This document shows positions 7,498-17,893 of a stretch of 64,000 nt of DNA, piece after piece; within the stretch, counting starts at the first letter, position 1, and the number at the start of each line of letters is the position of its first letter. This stretch comes from Flavobacteriales bacterium. Lineage in GTDB: Bacteria; Bacteroidota; Bacteroidia; Flavobacteriales_F; PHOS-HE28. The position numbers and the translations under genes are program-made. Location: positions 1 through 64,000 of the forward strand of contig JAEUSY010000009.1 of NCBI GenBank assembly GCA_016788295.1, written 5' to 3'. The notes under the pieces were generated by a model that saw only the letters and a program-made list of their open reading frames with translations, did not search any database and was not told the DNA's origin.

Positions 7498-8301
7498 TTA
7501 GAAGCCACTAATCTCTCGATAACGGCGGATATCTCGAATGGTTTTATTCAAGGCGATGGCAGCGAGAATGAAGCTAGTGCCAAACCTCTTCTTGTTTGAA
7601 GTGTAGTCTGTGAATGAGTGATTGCCTTCCTGCCAAATCTCGTTTAGCCGGAAGAGCGTTGAATTCACGAGTCCAGGATTCAATCGTAGCACTTTGTGTA
7701 ATTCGTTAAATAGCAAATCATGCTTCACAAATGGGTTCATGTAATCTTCTCTTCTCTGCCAGGTGCTGAGTATCCGGTCAACCTGTCGGAAATACTCTTC
7801 ATCAACCTGAGTCAATTCCGATCGAGCGAGCGACAGTGCAAGTTCATTATGGAAGGCTTGGAGCTTACCAATTGTTCCATTGAAGGCGGATAGCGAGGAA
7901 TTTTGTCGCTCGAAAAACTCAGCAACTTCATCTTCGCATTTATTCAAAATGACTGGAACCAATTTAATCTTCGCGATAAGGACTGAGAATTCCTTACGGG
8001 CCTTCCTCCTGTGCGCGAGATAGAGGTCCTTGAACCCAATTTCCTGAATCAACTCGAGAGCGACCCCTGAATTGATCTTCACTATGGTCAAATCCCGCGG
8101 AACCTTGCTTATGACAACACTACGAAATGCTCGCAGGTAGCGCACATGATTGATTGCTGTCTCTTCTGTTTGTGTAAGGCAGAACATGAAGTATCTAAGC
8201 AGTCGTTTGATTCGCCTTTGTTCTTGAACGTAGTCATAGATCCATTTACCGATCCATGTAAGCGCCAGTATGGTTAATGGCACCCATACATCTGGGTTCA
8301 T
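7498..8301 (-). CDS. hypothetical protein with N-terminal membrane anchor
   Basis: The protein has a hydrophobic segment right after MNPDVW (WVPLTILALTWIGKWIYDYV), so the ATG at 8301 is preferred; an ATG at 8340 would add 13 residues. After the anchor the protein is almost entirely alpha-helical and charged (for example RRIKRLLRYFMFCLTQTEETAINHVRYL). A weakly hydrophobic stretch lies near the C terminus (GTSFILAAIALNKTI). Its base composition is clearly AT-richer than the neighbouring nrdA, which suggests acquisition. No family or function is recognised. Confidence 0.65.
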   Translation of the reverse strand: MNPDVWVPLTILALTWIGKWIYDYVQEQRRIKRLLRYFMFCLTQTEETAINHVRYLRAFRSVVISKVPRDLTIVKINSGVALELIQEIGFKDLYLAHRRKARKEFSVLIAKIKLVPVILNKCEDEVAEFFERQNSSLSAFNGTIGKLQAFHNELALSLARSELTQVDEEYFRQVDRILSTWQRREDYMNPFVKHDLLFNELHKVLRLNPGLVNSTLFRLNEIWQEGNHSFTDYTSNKKRFGTSFILAAIALNKTIRDIRRYREISGF

Positions 8302-8375
8302 GTGTTCGAGGAATGACCAAGCACTATGGCGGGCACACATTCTTGAGAGGTTCTTAGCAGGAGATTAGGAATAAA

Positions 8376-8402
8376 GAAGAGCGGCCTTTCGAGCCGCTCT
8401 TC
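8376..8402. terminator. bidirectional terminator after nrdA
   Basis: A 10-bp stem (gaagagcggc / gccgctcttc) with a 7-base loop is followed by T-rich bases on both strands: ttgtttc on the plus strand and tttattcc on the minus strand. It lies 27 bases after the nrdA stop codon, on the minus strand. Confidence 0.75.
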
Positions 8403-8428
8403 CTTGTTTCATTCAGTCGGGTCGACTC

Positions 8429-10852
8429 CTACCCCGAACACATCTCACACCCCTCCGGATCGTCCAGCGAGCACGTGATCTGCGCTTGGGCCTCTTCGGC
8501 GGTCATGCTGGCGGTGGTCACGGGGCCGTTGAGCACGGCTTCCTTCACGCGCTCGCCCACTGCGGCTTTGGCCACGCTGGGTTCGGCCAGCTTAGCCTTG
8601 TCCACGGTGAACTTGATGGCGTCGGTGGCGGCCTTGGTGCGCAGGTAGTACATGCCGGTCTTCAGGCCCGCCTTCCAGCTGTAGAAGTGCATGCTGGTGA
8701 GCTTGCCGAAGTTGGCGTTCTCCATGAAGATGTTGAGGCTCTGGCTCTGGCAGATGTAGGCGCCACGGTCGGCGGCCATATCAATGATCACCTTCTGGCT
8801 GATCTCCCACGCGGTCTTGTACAGCTCCTTCAGGTTCTGCGGGATCTCGGGGATGTGCTGGATGCTGCCGTTGGCGGCAATGATCTTGTTCTTCAGCTCC
8901 TCGCCCCAGAGGCCCAGTTTCACCAGGTCGCGCAGCAGGTACTTGTTCACCACCACGAACTCGCCGCTCAGTACACGGCGGGTGTAGATGTTGCTGGTGT
9001 AGGGCTCAAAGCACTCGTTGTTGCCCAGGATCTGCGCGGTGCTGGCCGTGGGCATGGGCGCCATCAGCAGGCTGTTGCGCACGCCGTGCTGCTTCACTTC
9101 CTCACGCAGCACATCCCACTCCCAACGGTCGCTGGGCTTTACGCCCCACATGTCGAACTGGAACACGCCCTGGCTGATGGGGCTGCCGGCGTAGGTCTCG
9201 TAGGTGCCCTCTTCTTTCGCCAGGTCCTTGCTGGCGGTCATGGCGGCGTAGTAGATGGTCTCGAAGATCTCGCGGTTCAGCACCTTGGCCTCCACGCTAT
9301 CGAACGGATAACGCATCAGGATGAACGCGTCGGCCAGGCCCTGCACACCGATGCCGATGGGGCGATGGCGCATGTTGCTGCGGCGCGCCTCGGGGATCGG
9401 GTAGTAGTTCTGGTCGATGACCCGGTTGAGGTTGCGGGTAAGCTGGTAGCTCACCTCGAAGAGCTTGTTGTGATCGAACTTGCCCTTCTCCACGAACTTG
9501 GGCAGCGCAATGGAGCCGAGGTTGCACACGGCCACCTCATCGGGGCTGGTGTACTCAATGATCTCGGTGCAGAGGTTGCTGCTCTTGATGGTGCCCAGGT
9601 TCTGCTGGTTGCTCTTGCCGTTGGCGGCGTCCTTGAAGAGGATGTAAGGCGTGCCGGTCTCGATCTGGCTTTCCAGGATCTTGAACCACAGGTCCTGCGC
9701 CTTGATGCTCTCGCGGCCCTTGCCTTCGGCCTCGTACTTCTCGTACAGCTCCTCGAACTTGGCCCCCCAGGTGTCGGCCAGGCCGGGGCACTCGTTGGGG
9801 CACATCAGGGTCCAGTTGCCGTTCTGCTCCACGCGCTTCATGAACAGATCGGGGATCCACATGGCGTAGAAGAGGTCGCGGGCGCGCATTTCCTCCTTGC
9901 CGTGGTTCTTCTTCAGTTCCAGGAAGTCGAACACATCGGCGTGCCAGGGCTCCAGGTAAATGGCGAAGCTGCCTTTGCGCTTGCCGCCGCCCTGGTCCAC
10001 GTACCGGGCCGTATCGTTGAACACGCGCAGCATGGGCACAATGCCGTTGCTGGTGCCGTTGGTGCCCTTGATGTAGCTGCCCTTGGCGCGCAGGTTGTGC
10101 ACGCTGAGGCCAATGCCACCGGCGCTCTGGCTGATCTGGGCGCACTGTTTCAGGGTGTCGTAGATGCCGCTGATGCTGTCGTCCTTCAGTTGCAGCAGGA
10201 AACAGCTGCTCATTTGCGGCTTGGGGGTGCCAGCGTTGAAGAGGGTGGGCGTGGCGTGGGTGTACCAGCCTTCGCTGAGGTCGTTGTAGGTGCGGATGGC
10301 GTTCTCCAGGTCGTTCTTGTGGATGCCCACGGCCACACGCATCAGCATGTGCTGGGGGCGCTCCATCACCTTGCCATGCATGCGCAGCAGGTAGCTGCGC
10401 TCCAGGGTCTTGAAACCGAAGAAGTCGTAGCTGAAGTCGCGGTCGTAGATAATGGCGCTATCGAGCACGTCAGCGTTCTTGCTGATGATGTCCATGACAT
10501 CCTCGGCGATCAGGCTGGCGCGTTCGCCGGTCTTGGGGTCCACGTAGTTGTAGAGGTCCCTCATGGTCTCGCTGAAGGACTTCTTGGTGCTCTTGTGCAG
10601 GTTGCTCACCGCAATGCGGCTGGCGAGCTGGGCGTAGTCCGGGTGTTTCACCGTCATGGTGGCGGCCACCTCGGCGGTAAGGTTGTCCAGCTGGGTGGTG
10701 GTCACACCATCGAAGATGCCATCGATGACCTTGAGGGTCACCTGGGTGGCATCCACGGTGGGGTCCAGCCCATAGCAGAGCTTTTTTACCCGGGCGGTGA
10801 TCTTGTCAAATTTCACCGCCTCCCGGCGTCCGTCGCGCTTGATCACATACAT
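8429..10852 (-). CDS. nrdA: ribonucleoside-diphosphate reductase, class Ia, alpha subunit
   Basis: The 807-residue large subunit reduces ribonucleotides to deoxyribonucleotides in the cytoplasm, with NrdB supplying the tyrosyl radical. An ATP-cone fills residues ~1-95 ([18 protein letters not shown]), giving dATP feedback control. The catalytic barrel shows [16 protein letters not shown] (first redox Cys), [23 protein letters not shown] (thiyl and Asn/Glu region) and [20 protein letters not shown] (second redox Cys). The radical-transfer Tyr pair is in GMYYLR. The C-terminal tail ends [14 protein letters not shown], holding the shuttle cysteines CEMC. Length is normal. nrdB lies 180 bases upstream on the same strand, so the two are probably cotranscribed. 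Confidence 0.97.
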   Translation of the reverse strand: MYVIKRDGRREAVKFDKITARVKKLCYGLDPTVDATQVTLKVIDGIFDGVTTTQLDNLTAEVAATMTVKHPDYAQLASRIAVSNLHKSTKKSFSETMRDLYNYVDPKTGERASLIAEDVMDIISKNADVLDSAIIYDRDFSYDFFGFKTLERSYLLRMHGKVMERPQHMLMRVAVGIHKNDLENAIRTYNDLSEGWYTHATPTLFNAGTPKPQMSSCFLLQLKDDSISGIYDTLKQCAQISQSAGGIGLSVHNLRAKGSYIKGTNGTSNGIVPMLRVFNDTARYVDQGGGKRKGSFAIYLEPWHADVFDFLELKKNHGKEEMRARDLFYAMWIPDLFMKRVEQNGNWTLMCPNECPGLADTWGAKFEELYEKYEAEGKGRESIKAQDLWFKILESQIETGTPYILFKDAANGKSNQQNLGTIKSSNLCTEIIEYTSPDEVAVCNLGSIALPKFVEKGKFDHNKLFEVSYQLTRNLNRVIDQNYYPIPEARRSNMRHRPIGIGVQGLADAFILMRYPFDSVEAKVLNREIFETIYYAAMTASKDLAKEEGTYETYAGSPISQGVFQFDMWGVKPSDRWEWDVLREEVKQHGVRNSLLMAPMPTASTAQILGNNECFEPYTSNIYTRRVLSGEFVVVNKYLLRDLVKLGLWGEELKNKIIAANGSIQHIPEIPQNLKELYKTAWEISQKVIIDMAADRGAYICQSQSLNIFMENANFGKLTSMHFYSWKAGLKTGMYYLRTKAATDAIKFTVDKAKLAEPSVAKAAVGERVKEAVLNGPVTTASMTAEEAQAQITCSLDDPEGCEMCSG

Positions 10853-11032
10853 GTTCTATCGATGCTGTTTGGTTTGGTGGACCGGTCCGCTTGGGGCTCC
10901 CGCCTGGGGCGTTCCGGCTGGTTAAATTCCTGTCGTGGAACAGGACCTCCAAGATGGGGGCCTGTCCGGGGCGTTGCTCCGGCCCTTCACCTACCGATCG
11001 TCAACCGGTCGATGTTAGTTCCGGGGCCGCCC

Positions 11033-12070
11033 TTAGAAGTCGGCGTCCAGGGTGAACTTGGCCTCGTCCTTATTGTTGTTGAGCACGCCGGCCTTCTGGT
11101 ACTCGCCCACGCGCTTCTCGAAGAAGTTGGTCTTCCCTTGCAGGGAGATCATCTCCATGAAGTCGAAGGGGTTGGTGGCGTTGTAGATCTTCTCGTTGCC
11201 GAGCTCCATCAGCAGGCGGTCGGCCACGAACTCGATGTACTGCTGCATCAGCTTGGCGTTCATGCCGATGAGGTTCACGGGCAGGGCGTCGGTCACGAAC
11301 TCCTTCTCGATCTCCACGGCATCGCGGATGATGGTCTCCACCGTTTTCTTGGGGAGGCGGTTCATGAGGTGCTTGGTGTAGAGCAGGCAGGCGAAGTCGC
11401 AGTGCAGGCCCTCGTCGCGGCTGATGAGCTCGTTGCTGAAGCTGAGGCCGGGCATGAGGCCGCGCTTCTTCAGCCAGAAAATGCTGCAGAAACTGCCGCT
11501 GAAGAAGATGCCCTCCACGGCAGCAAAGGCCACCAGGCGCTCTGCGAAGCTGCCCTTGCTGATCCAGCGCAGGGCCCACTCGGCCTTCTTGCTCACGCAG
11601 GGCACGGTGTCAATGGCATGCAGCAGGCGGTCCTTCTCCAGGGGGTCCTTGATCAGGGTGTCGATCAGCAGGCTGTAGGTCTCGCTGTGGATGTTCTCCA
11701 TGGCGATCTGGAAGCCGTAGAAGAAGCGGGCCTCGGGGTACTGCACCTCGTGCAGGAAGTTCTCGGCCAGGTTCTCGTTCACAATGCCGTCGCTGGCCGC
11801 GAAGAAGGCCAGCACATGCTTGATGAAGTAGCGCTCCTCGTCGTTCAGCTTATCGGCCCAGTCCACCAGGTCGGCATGCAGGTCGATCTCCTCGGCGGTC
11901 CAGAAACTGGCCTCGTGCTTCTTGTAGAAGTTCCAGATGTCGTGGTGCTGAATGGGGAAGATGACGAAGCGGTCCTTGTTCTCCTTGAGCAGGGGCTCGT
12001 TGGCATCCGCGGGGTGTGCGGGCAGGATGTCGTCCATGCTCATTTGGGTGGGCTGGCTGGGGTTGCTCAT
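11033..12070 (-). CDS. nrdB: ribonucleoside-diphosphate reductase, class Ia, beta subunit
   Basis: The 345-residue small subunit holds the diiron-tyrosyl radical cofactor. The ligands are visible as E in [13 protein letters not shown], the ENIHSE segment (Glu and His), and the ExxH of [10 protein letters not shown]. The ATG at 12070 ([16 protein letters not shown]) is the likely start; an in-frame extension to 12202 has Arg/Pro-rich residues that do not look like part of the protein. Length fits the family. The gene precedes nrdA by 180 bases. Confidence 0.95.
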   Translation of the reverse strand: MSNPSQPTQMSMDDILPAHPADANEPLLKENKDRFVIFPIQHHDIWNFYKKHEASFWTAEEIDLHADLVDWADKLNDEERYFIKHVLAFFAASDGIVNENLAENFLHEVQYPEARFFYGFQIAMENIHSETYSLLIDTLIKDPLEKDRLLHAIDTVPCVSKKAEWALRWISKGSFAERLVAFAAVEGIFFSGSFCSIFWLKKRGLMPGLSFSNELISRDEGLHCDFACLLYTKHLMNRLPKKTVETIIRDAVEIEKEFVTDALPVNLIGMNAKLMQQYIEFVADRLLMELGNEKIYNATNPFDFMEMISLQGKTNFFEKRVGEYQKAGVLNNNKDEAKFTLDADF

Positions 12071-12615
12071 GGTATTTAGTGGCGATAGGAAGTTCGTTCG
12101 GGGAAGGCCCCGTTCTATAGTGAATGCGGACTTGTCTGGCTTCCCGCCGGCGTCGTACCCGGCCCTTTTCGGGGTGCTGGGTGGGCGGCGTCGTCGGGTC
12201 ACAAAATTGGATCGGGCGCACCCTGCTCACAAGGACCAAGGCCGGGTAAGTTTCCGGAGTTTTCAACACGGCCCGGTTCCCCAGTGCTGGCGCGGCAGGG
12301 ATCCATTGCGCAACCCTGCAAGACATTTCTTTTCACGATCCGTTAACAACGCGGAAAGCGCGCGGCAGTAGGGCGATAGCGCGGCACCACCGTCCGCTAA
12401 CGTGCGCCACCACTACGTTCTGCAACGGCGCCCGGCATGCGCCCAGCACGATCCATTGCGGTCCTTGGAACACGCCCTGCGCACAGGCCCATGGAACGGG
12501 AGTTCCGGCCTCCGCACCACCTTGCGACCACCATGGAACGGGCGAACGCACTTCCGCTCAGTGCATGTACTCGAACAAGTATGTTGGACACTACCGGCGA
12601 ACGCCAGGCACCGTG
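12071..12615. other. 545-base gene-free region upstream of nrdB
   Basis: This gap separates nrdB from the DUF3109 gene, which is transcribed toward it. I found no gene, no long repeat and no convincing hairpin. On the minus strand it must contain the nrdB promoter and the end of the DUF3109 transcript. No clear pair of NrdR boxes was seen. Confidence 0.4.
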
Positions 12616-13200
12616 CTACTGCGCCGGGCGTTGGGCCACCCAGGCGGCGTACACCACCTCCAGTTCATCGTACCACACCTGGCCATAGGCACGCACCAGG
12701 GCCTCCTTCAGGAACCGGAACACGGGCACATCCAGCTTGGCGCCGCAGGTGCAGGCCGGTTTGCAAATGGGCCAGCGGTGGTAGTTCAGCCCGTCGTGGA
12801 ACTTCAGCTTGGCCACGCGGATGGGGTACAGGTGGCAACTGATGGGTTTGCGGAAGGGGATCTTGCCGTCCTTCCACGCCTTTTCGATGCCGCACAGCGC
12901 AATGCCGTTCTCGAACACGGTGAAGGCGCACTCCTTGTCGCCATCCACCAGCGGGGTCACCAGGTCGCCATCCTCATCCACCACGCTGGTGCCGAACTCG
13001 GCCACGGCCTGCTGCCCTTTTCCGGGGATGTACGGCTTGATCTTGGGCCACAGCTTGTTGATCAGCTCGGCCTCATCGGCCTCCAGCGGCGCCCCGCTCG
13101 ACCCCTCCACACAACAGGCGCCCTTGCAGGCGTTGAGGTCGCAAACGAATCGTTTCTCGAAGAGGTCTTCGGAGATAAGGGTGCCGCGGTGTTCGATCAT
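12616..13200 (-). CDS. DUF3109 family cysteine-rich protein
   Basis: The 194-residue protein matches the DUF3109 family, a Bacteroidota-typical relative of YkgJ-type zinc/iron-cysteine-cluster proteins. Cysteines occur in FVCDLNACKGACCVEG (residues ~19-32), ECAFTV, LCGIEK, SCHLYP and ICKPACTCG, the pattern expected for metal binding. The function of the family is not established. Length is normal for the family. The gene is 20 bases downstream of the AbiEii-type gene on the same strand. Confidence 0.85.
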   Translation of the reverse strand: MIEHRGTLISEDLFEKRFVCDLNACKGACCVEGSSGAPLEADEAELINKLWPKIKPYIPGKGQQAVAEFGTSVVDEDGDLVTPLVDGDKECAFTVFENGIALCGIEKAWKDGKIPFRKPISCHLYPIRVAKLKFHDGLNYHRWPICKPACTCGAKLDVPVFRFLKEALVRAYGQVWYDELEVVYAAWVAQRPAQ

Positions 13201-13220
13201 TGGGGGTGCGAAGGAACGGA

Positions 13221-13850
13221 CTACAGAAGATAGCTGTTCACGATGCGCGAAATGGAGCGTTTGACCTCCGGCCAGGACAAGCCATTCAATGATCTCGGAT
13301 CCTCGCTCTCTTCTGCCTCGTCGAAGTAACCGAGCGCGCGAGGAATGCCGATAAGGATGGCATTCCTCGGGTACTTCCGCTGGTGGTTGTCCATCAGGTT
13401 TTTCAGTCCATGCACCCGCAGCAGTTGTTCGATGTCCCAGAAATCCTTCTTCTGTGCGCGATGGAGAATGGCTTCGATCTTCATTGGTCCGATGTCGGCA
13501 TCGGAATACATCCGTATACCATCCTCAATGACCAGGTCCGCAATGCGAGCATGGGGTAGCCTGACCAGATCCACCTTTACGCCTTGGATGAAGCAGAAAA
13601 CCGCCCACCTTGCCTGCTGATCCTGCTCGTAGACGAAGTCATCACCGAATTCATCCGTGAGCGCAGTTCGTAAGGCATCGGCATCCAGTTCGCCATCGGT
13701 GAAAAGATCAAGATCAACGGAGATACGGTGCCCATAGCGCAGCGAAAGCGCGGTCCCGCCCACAAGCGCGAATTCCTTCAGGGCATCCATGCCCATAAGC
13801 CGCTTCAGTAGGGCAAACGTCCCGGGTTCGACTGTCTCGTAGTGTAGCAT
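13221..13850 (-). CDS. AbiEii/AbiGii-type nucleotidyltransferase (toxin component)
   Basis: The 209-residue protein has the signature of the AbiEii/AbiGii toxin family: FALVGGTALSLRYGHRIS at residues ~27-44, followed by VDLDLFTDGEL with the DxD metal-binding pair. A second acidic residue lies in VKVDLVRL, and KDFWDIEQLL is the conserved helix of the fold. Characterised members transfer nucleotides to targets such as tRNA and act in abortive infection. It overlaps the upstream partner gene by 46 bases, so the two are translated from one transcript. Length is slightly short for the family (usually 220-300). Confidence 0.85.
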   Translation of the reverse strand: MLHYETVEPGTFALLKRLMGMDALKEFALVGGTALSLRYGHRISVDLDLFTDGELDADALRTALTDEFGDDFVYEQDQQARWAVFCFIQGVKVDLVRLPHARIADLVIEDGIRMYSDADIGPMKIEAILHRAQKKDFWDIEQLLRVHGLKNLMDNHQRKYPRNAILIGIPRALGYFDEAEESEDPRSLNGLSWPEVKRSISRIVNSYLL

Positions 13851-14104
13851 CGGAATGCCTCCAAAGGCTGGTCGAAGATCGCGCTGACGAAATGATGGGT
13901 ACCCTTCCGAAGGAACTTCGCATTCAGCAACGCTTCGACCACCTTTTCATCTCCATAATACCTCCTGCACTGCCTGATGTCCTCCACATCGCCCCGATCG
14001 AATACCCGCTCGATGATGAAGTTGGCCTTCCCATCGTAGTCGAGCTTGTCGAAGTCCACATCCCAAAAGATGCGGCGTTCGAACACGGGGCGGGGCTTGG
14101 ACAT
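13805..14104 (-). CDS. DUF6922 domain protein, likely antitoxin partner
   Basis: The 99-residue protein has the pattern FWDVDFDKLDY...FIIERVFDRGDVEDIRQCRRYYGDEKVVEALLNAKFL, which matches the DUF6922 family often encoded directly before AbiEii-type nucleotidyltransferases. In such pairs the first gene is inferred to be the antitoxin. It overlaps the toxin gene by 46 bases. The last ~20 residues (CYTTRQSNPGRLPY) lie in the overlap. The gene diverges from glyS (180 bases). Confidence 0.75.
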   Translation of the reverse strand: MSKPRPVFERRIFWDVDFDKLDYDGKANFIIERVFDRGDVEDIRQCRRYYGDEKVVEALLNAKFLRKGTHHFVSAIFDQPLEAFRCYTTRQSNPGRLPY

Positions 14105-14284
14105 GGTGTAAAGGTAGCGGAAGGCCCTTGGTCGGTCCGACGGACACCCCTATGGACGGTAACGCACACGGCCTCCATCCGTGTCCGTTACCGTCCATTT
14201 GAACCCTGCCGAACTGAACGCCGCGAACTGCGCATCTTTGCCGCCGCAACGCTGAAGGTTTCCAGAGCGGATGCACACCAAAGA

Positions 14285-15826
14285 ATGAGCAATCAAGAAG
14301 ACCGCCTCAAGACCCTGATCGGCCATGCCAAGGAGTATGGCTTCGTATTCCCCAGCAGCGAGATCTACGACGGCCTCAGCGCCACGTACGACTACGGGCC
14401 GTACGGCGCCGAGCTGAAGAACAACATCCGCCGCTACTGGTGGGAGTCCATGACGAAGCTCAACGAGAACATCGTGGGCATCGACGCGGCCATCTTCATG
14501 CACCCCACCGTGTGGAAGGCCAGCGGCCACGTGGACGCCTTCAACGACCCCTTGATCGACAACAAGGACAGCAAGAAGCGCTACCGTGCCGACGTGCTCC
14601 TCGAAGAGCACATGGCCAAGTACGAGCAGAAGATCAACAAGGAGATCGAGAAAGCGCGCGGCAAGTTCGGCGAGGCGTTCAACGAAGAGCAGTTCCGCGC
14701 CACCAACCCCAACGTGAAGCGCAGCCAGGAGCGTATTGATGCCGTGGAAGGCCGCATGAAGGCCGCGCTGGAAGCGAACGACCTCGAAGCGGTGCGCCAG
14801 CTGATCATCGACGAGGAGATCAAGTGCCCCATCAGCGGCACCGGCAACTGGACCGAGGTGCGCCAGTTCAACCTGATGTTCGCCACAGAGCTGGGCAGCG
14901 TGAGCGGCGAGAGCAGCACCATCTACCTGCGTCCCGAAACGGCACAGGGCATCTTCGTGAACTTCCTGAACGTGCAGAAGAGCGCACGCATGAAGATCCC
15001 CTTCGGCATCGCGCAGACCGGCAAGGCCTTCCGCAACGAGATCGTGGCGCGCCAGTTCGTGTTCCGCATGCGCGAGTTCGAACAGATGGAGATGCAGTTC
15101 TTCGTGAAGCCCGGCACCGAAATGGAGTGGTACAACGCCTGGAAGGAGAAGCGCATCGCCTGGCACCGCGCCTTGGGCCTGCCCACCGACCACTACCGCT
15201 TCCACGACCACATCAAACTGGCGCACTACGCCAACGCGGCCTGCGACATCGAGTTCCAGTTCCCCATGGGCTTCAAGGAACTGGAGGGCATCCACAGCCG
15301 CACCGATTTCGACCTGAGCAGCCACGAGAAGTTCAGCGGCCGCAAGCTCACCTACTTCGACCCCGAGGCCAACGAGAGCTATGTGCCCTATGTGGTGGAG
15401 ACCAGCATCGGCCTGGACCGCATGTTCCTCGCCATCCTCAGCGCCGCGTACGATGAAGAGAAGCTGGAAGGCGGCGAGGAGCGCGTAGTGCTGCGCATCC
15501 CCGCGCCATTGGCCCCCGTGAAGGTGGCCGTACTACCGCTGATCAAGAAGGACGGCCTGCCCGAGAAGGCCCGCGCCATCATTGATGGCCTGAAGCTCTC
15601 GCACAACTGCCAGTATGACGAGAAGGACAGCATCGGTAAACGCTACCGTCGCCAGGACGCCATCGGCACGCCCTACTGCATCACCGTGGACCACCAGTCG
15701 CTGGAAGATGACATGGTGACCATCCGCGAGCGCGACAGCATGAAGCAGGAGCGCGTACCCATCAGCGAGGTGGAGCGCATCGTGGGCGAGAAAGTGGATC
15801 TGCGGGGGCTATTGCGGAAGTTGTGA
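14285..15826 (+). CDS. glyS: glycine--tRNA ligase, dimeric class II
   Basis: The 513-residue enzyme charges tRNA-Gly. It is of the alpha2 type (eukaryote/Bacteroidota form, also called glyQS). Motifs in order: FVFPSSEIYDGLSATYDYGPYG (residues ~19-40), YLRPETAQGIFVNF (motif 2 region), FGIAQTGKAFRNEI, RMREFEQMEMQFFV, and the motif 3 region SIGLDRMFLAIL. The anticodon-binding domain fills residues ~410-513 (VKVAVLPLIKK...DDMVTIRERDSMKQERV). The frame is open upstream to 13892, but the ATG at 14285 gives the family's N terminus. A TATCTTTG-like box (catctttg, 14233-14240) lies ~45 bases before. Confidence 0.95.
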   Translation: MSNQEDRLKTLIGHAKEYGFVFPSSEIYDGLSATYDYGPYGAELKNNIRRYWWESMTKLNENIVGIDAAIFMHPTVWKASGHVDAFNDPLIDNKDSKKRYRADVLLEEHMAKYEQKINKEIEKARGKFGEAFNEEQFRATNPNVKRSQERIDAVEGRMKAALEANDLEAVRQLIIDEEIKCPISGTGNWTEVRQFNLMFATELGSVSGESSTIYLRPETAQGIFVNFLNVQKSARMKIPFGIAQTGKAFRNEIVARQFVFRMREFEQMEMQFFVKPGTEMEWYNAWKEKRIAWHRALGLPTDHYRFHDHIKLAHYANAACDIEFQFPMGFKELEGIHSRTDFDLSSHEKFSGRKLTYFDPEANESYVPYVVETSIGLDRMFLAILSAAYDEEKLEGGEERVVLRIPAPLAPVKVAVLPLIKKDGLPEKARAIIDGLKLSHNCQYDEKDSIGKRYRRQDAIGTPYCITVDHQSLEDDMVTIRERDSMKQERVPISEVERIVGEKVDLRGLLRKL

Positions 15827-16029
15827 GCAGGCCGGTCTGACCTGTATATCCTGCACGACCTGCGGCAGATGCATCCGTCCTTGGCGCATCACGCTGCCAG
15901 CTGTTCATTGTGCACTTTCTGACCGTATGCTCAACAAAAACGACCGTTCATTGGTTGGTGCCTTGGGCCATGGCCGCTTTGATCTAGGTTGACATCGTTC
16001 ATCGTTGTTCAACCCAAAAGCCGCACCCC

Positions 16030-17841
16030 ATGGATCGTAGATACACCGCTTGTCTAGCCGCCTTGTTGCTATGCGCCCAGCTCGCAAATGCACAGGCCTA
16101 CTCCGAACTTACCCTGAACGCGCTTCGGGTGCGCATGTACTCGAACGGGCTTATCGGCCCAGACCTGTCGGCGGGCACCAGTGCCTTCACCGTACCAAGC
16201 CAAAGTGGTGCAGCCTTACTGTACAGCAGCGGGTTGTGGCTGGGCGGTCTCAGTCCGGATGCGCAGTTGAAGATGGCCGCCCACCTCTACGGCGCCAATG
16301 GCCAACGCGACTACTTCCCCGGCCCCTTGACCAATGACGGGCTGGCCACGATCACCCCGCAGCAATCCGCGCTGTACGACCAAGTGTGGCTGATCAACCA
16401 AGCAGACGTGGACCTTCACCGGGCCTACTATGACTGCTTGGGCAATCCTGGATGCGATGTCAGTATCGCCTTCCCCAACGGCTACACCGTACCACAGGCG
16501 TTCATTAGCTGGCCTGCACTGGGTGATATAGCGGCCGGACAGGACCTGTACCTGGCCCCGTTCTTCGACTACAACGGCGATGGTAACTACAACCCGTTCG
16601 ATGGTGATCATCCATGCATACACGGCGACCAGGCCCTGTACTCCATTTTCAACGACAAGCTCAGCACGCATACCCAGAGCGGCGCATTGCCCATTGGCGT
16701 GGAAGTACACGCCATGCCGTTCGCCTACACCAACGACCCAGCACTGGCGAACACCGTATTCGTCATGTACAAGATCATCAACCGCAGCACGCAGACCTTG
16801 ACCGACTTCCATATCGGACACTTCGCCGATCTGGAACTCGGTTGCGGACAGGACGACCACATTGGCACCGATGCCCAACGGGGGCTGATCTACGTAGTGA
16901 ACGGAGATGAAGAGGATGCGGCCTGTTCGGGGGCCCCGGGCTTCGGCACACAACCACCAGCGTTCGGCATGGCCATTATCAAAGGGCACTTGCTGGAAGC
17001 GGACGGGCTGGACAACGCGGAAACCGCTACCGAGCTGTACCAATACGGAACAGGTTACGCGGACGGTGTGATCGACAATGAGCGATTCGGCCTGAGCGGA
17101 TCGATGTACTGGCTTGGGCAGGGTACGCCCGGCACAACGGATCCGTCGCTCGCGAACCAGTACTTCAACAACATACGCGGCTACTGGGCCAATGGCATGC
17201 CCCTTACCTATGGCGGAACAGGCTATTCCTTGGACCCGAACGCGGTACCCACCGATTATGCGTTCCCCGGGGCCAGCGACCCTGCCGGACTGGGAACCGC
17301 AGGGGTGCCACAAGCCCCATGGACCGAGGCCAGCGCCGGCAACATTCCCGGTGACCGCAGGGTATTGGCGCGAATGGGTCCGGGCACGTTGGAGCCAGGC
17401 GAACACATCAACCTGCTGCTGGCCTACGTGTACGCACCTGCACCGAGCGGCGGCGCCACGACCAGCCTGGATGCCCTGTTGCAGCGCGTGGACAGTGTGC
17501 GGGCGTTCGCCTTGGACATCCCAGGCATGTGGAACTCGATGGAAGAACACTGGTCTATTGCCTGCGGCGAACTGCCGACGGGACTACCCGAGCTTGGAGG
17601 TGCGGCTGGCCAACTGACCATCTTCCCCAATCCGGCAGCATTGGCTATTCAACTGAACGCACCGAACATGCCCCCTGGTGCCTTGATGGAAGTCTACGAC
17701 AGCCGAGGGACCCTGGTGCGCAACTTCACTACGACCGGACCGAACACAACGCTGGACGTATCCTCACTACGCGAAGGTCTCTACCTGGTCCGCATGGTTT
17801 CGGGCAATGGCCTTGTAGTGGGGCGTTTCATTAAAGAGTGA
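16030..17841 (+). CDS. secreted protein with T9SS type A sorting domain
   Basis: The 603-residue protein has a signal peptide (residues 1-22, ending QLANAQA) and a C-terminal T9SS type A sorting domain (TIFPNPAALAIQLNAPNMPP...GLYLVRMVSGNGLVVGRFIKE). The body contains a calcium-loop-like segment FFDYNGDGNYNPFDGD (residues ~180-195) and several short Gly/Asp loops. Residues 240-300 (NTVFVMYKIINRSTQTLTDFHIGHFADLELG) resemble a motif seen in many secreted Bacteroidota proteins of unknown function. The function is not recognised. It is monocistronic; a promoter box and tRNA remnant follow 53 bases after the stop. Confidence 0.8.
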   Translation: MDRRYTACLAALLLCAQLANAQAYSELTLNALRVRMYSNGLIGPDLSAGTSAFTVPSQSGAALLYSSGLWLGGLSPDAQLKMAAHLYGANGQRDYFPGPLTNDGLATITPQQSALYDQVWLINQADVDLHRAYYDCLGNPGCDVSIAFPNGYTVPQAFISWPALGDIAAGQDLYLAPFFDYNGDGNYNPFDGDHPCIHGDQALYSIFNDKLSTHTQSGALPIGVEVHAMPFAYTNDPALANTVFVMYKIINRSTQTLTDFHIGHFADLELGCGQDDHIGTDAQRGLIYVVNGDEEDAACSGAPGFGTQPPAFGMAIIKGHLLEADGLDNAETATELYQYGTGYADGVIDNERFGLSGSMYWLGQGTPGTTDPSLANQYFNNIRGYWANGMPLTYGGTGYSLDPNAVPTDYAFPGASDPAGLGTAGVPQAPWTEASAGNIPGDRRVLARMGPGTLEPGEHINLLLAYVYAPAPSGGATTSLDALLQRVDSVRAFALDIPGMWNSMEEHWSIACGELPTGLPELGGAAGQLTIFPNPAALAIQLNAPNMPPGALMEVYDSRGTLVRNFTTTGPNTTLDVSSLREGLYLVRMVSGNGLVVGRFIKE

Positions 17842-17893
17842 TGGGCGTTACCTGAACGGAGGACTACACCCGATCTGAACCGCGCTGGCTGCT

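Noticed and set aside
8486-12079. A 1197-residue open frame on the plus strand
   Set aside because: It runs antisense through nrdA and nrdB and is an effect of the GC-rich codon use of those genes; its translation is low-complexity (Gly, Val, Leu, His, Ala).
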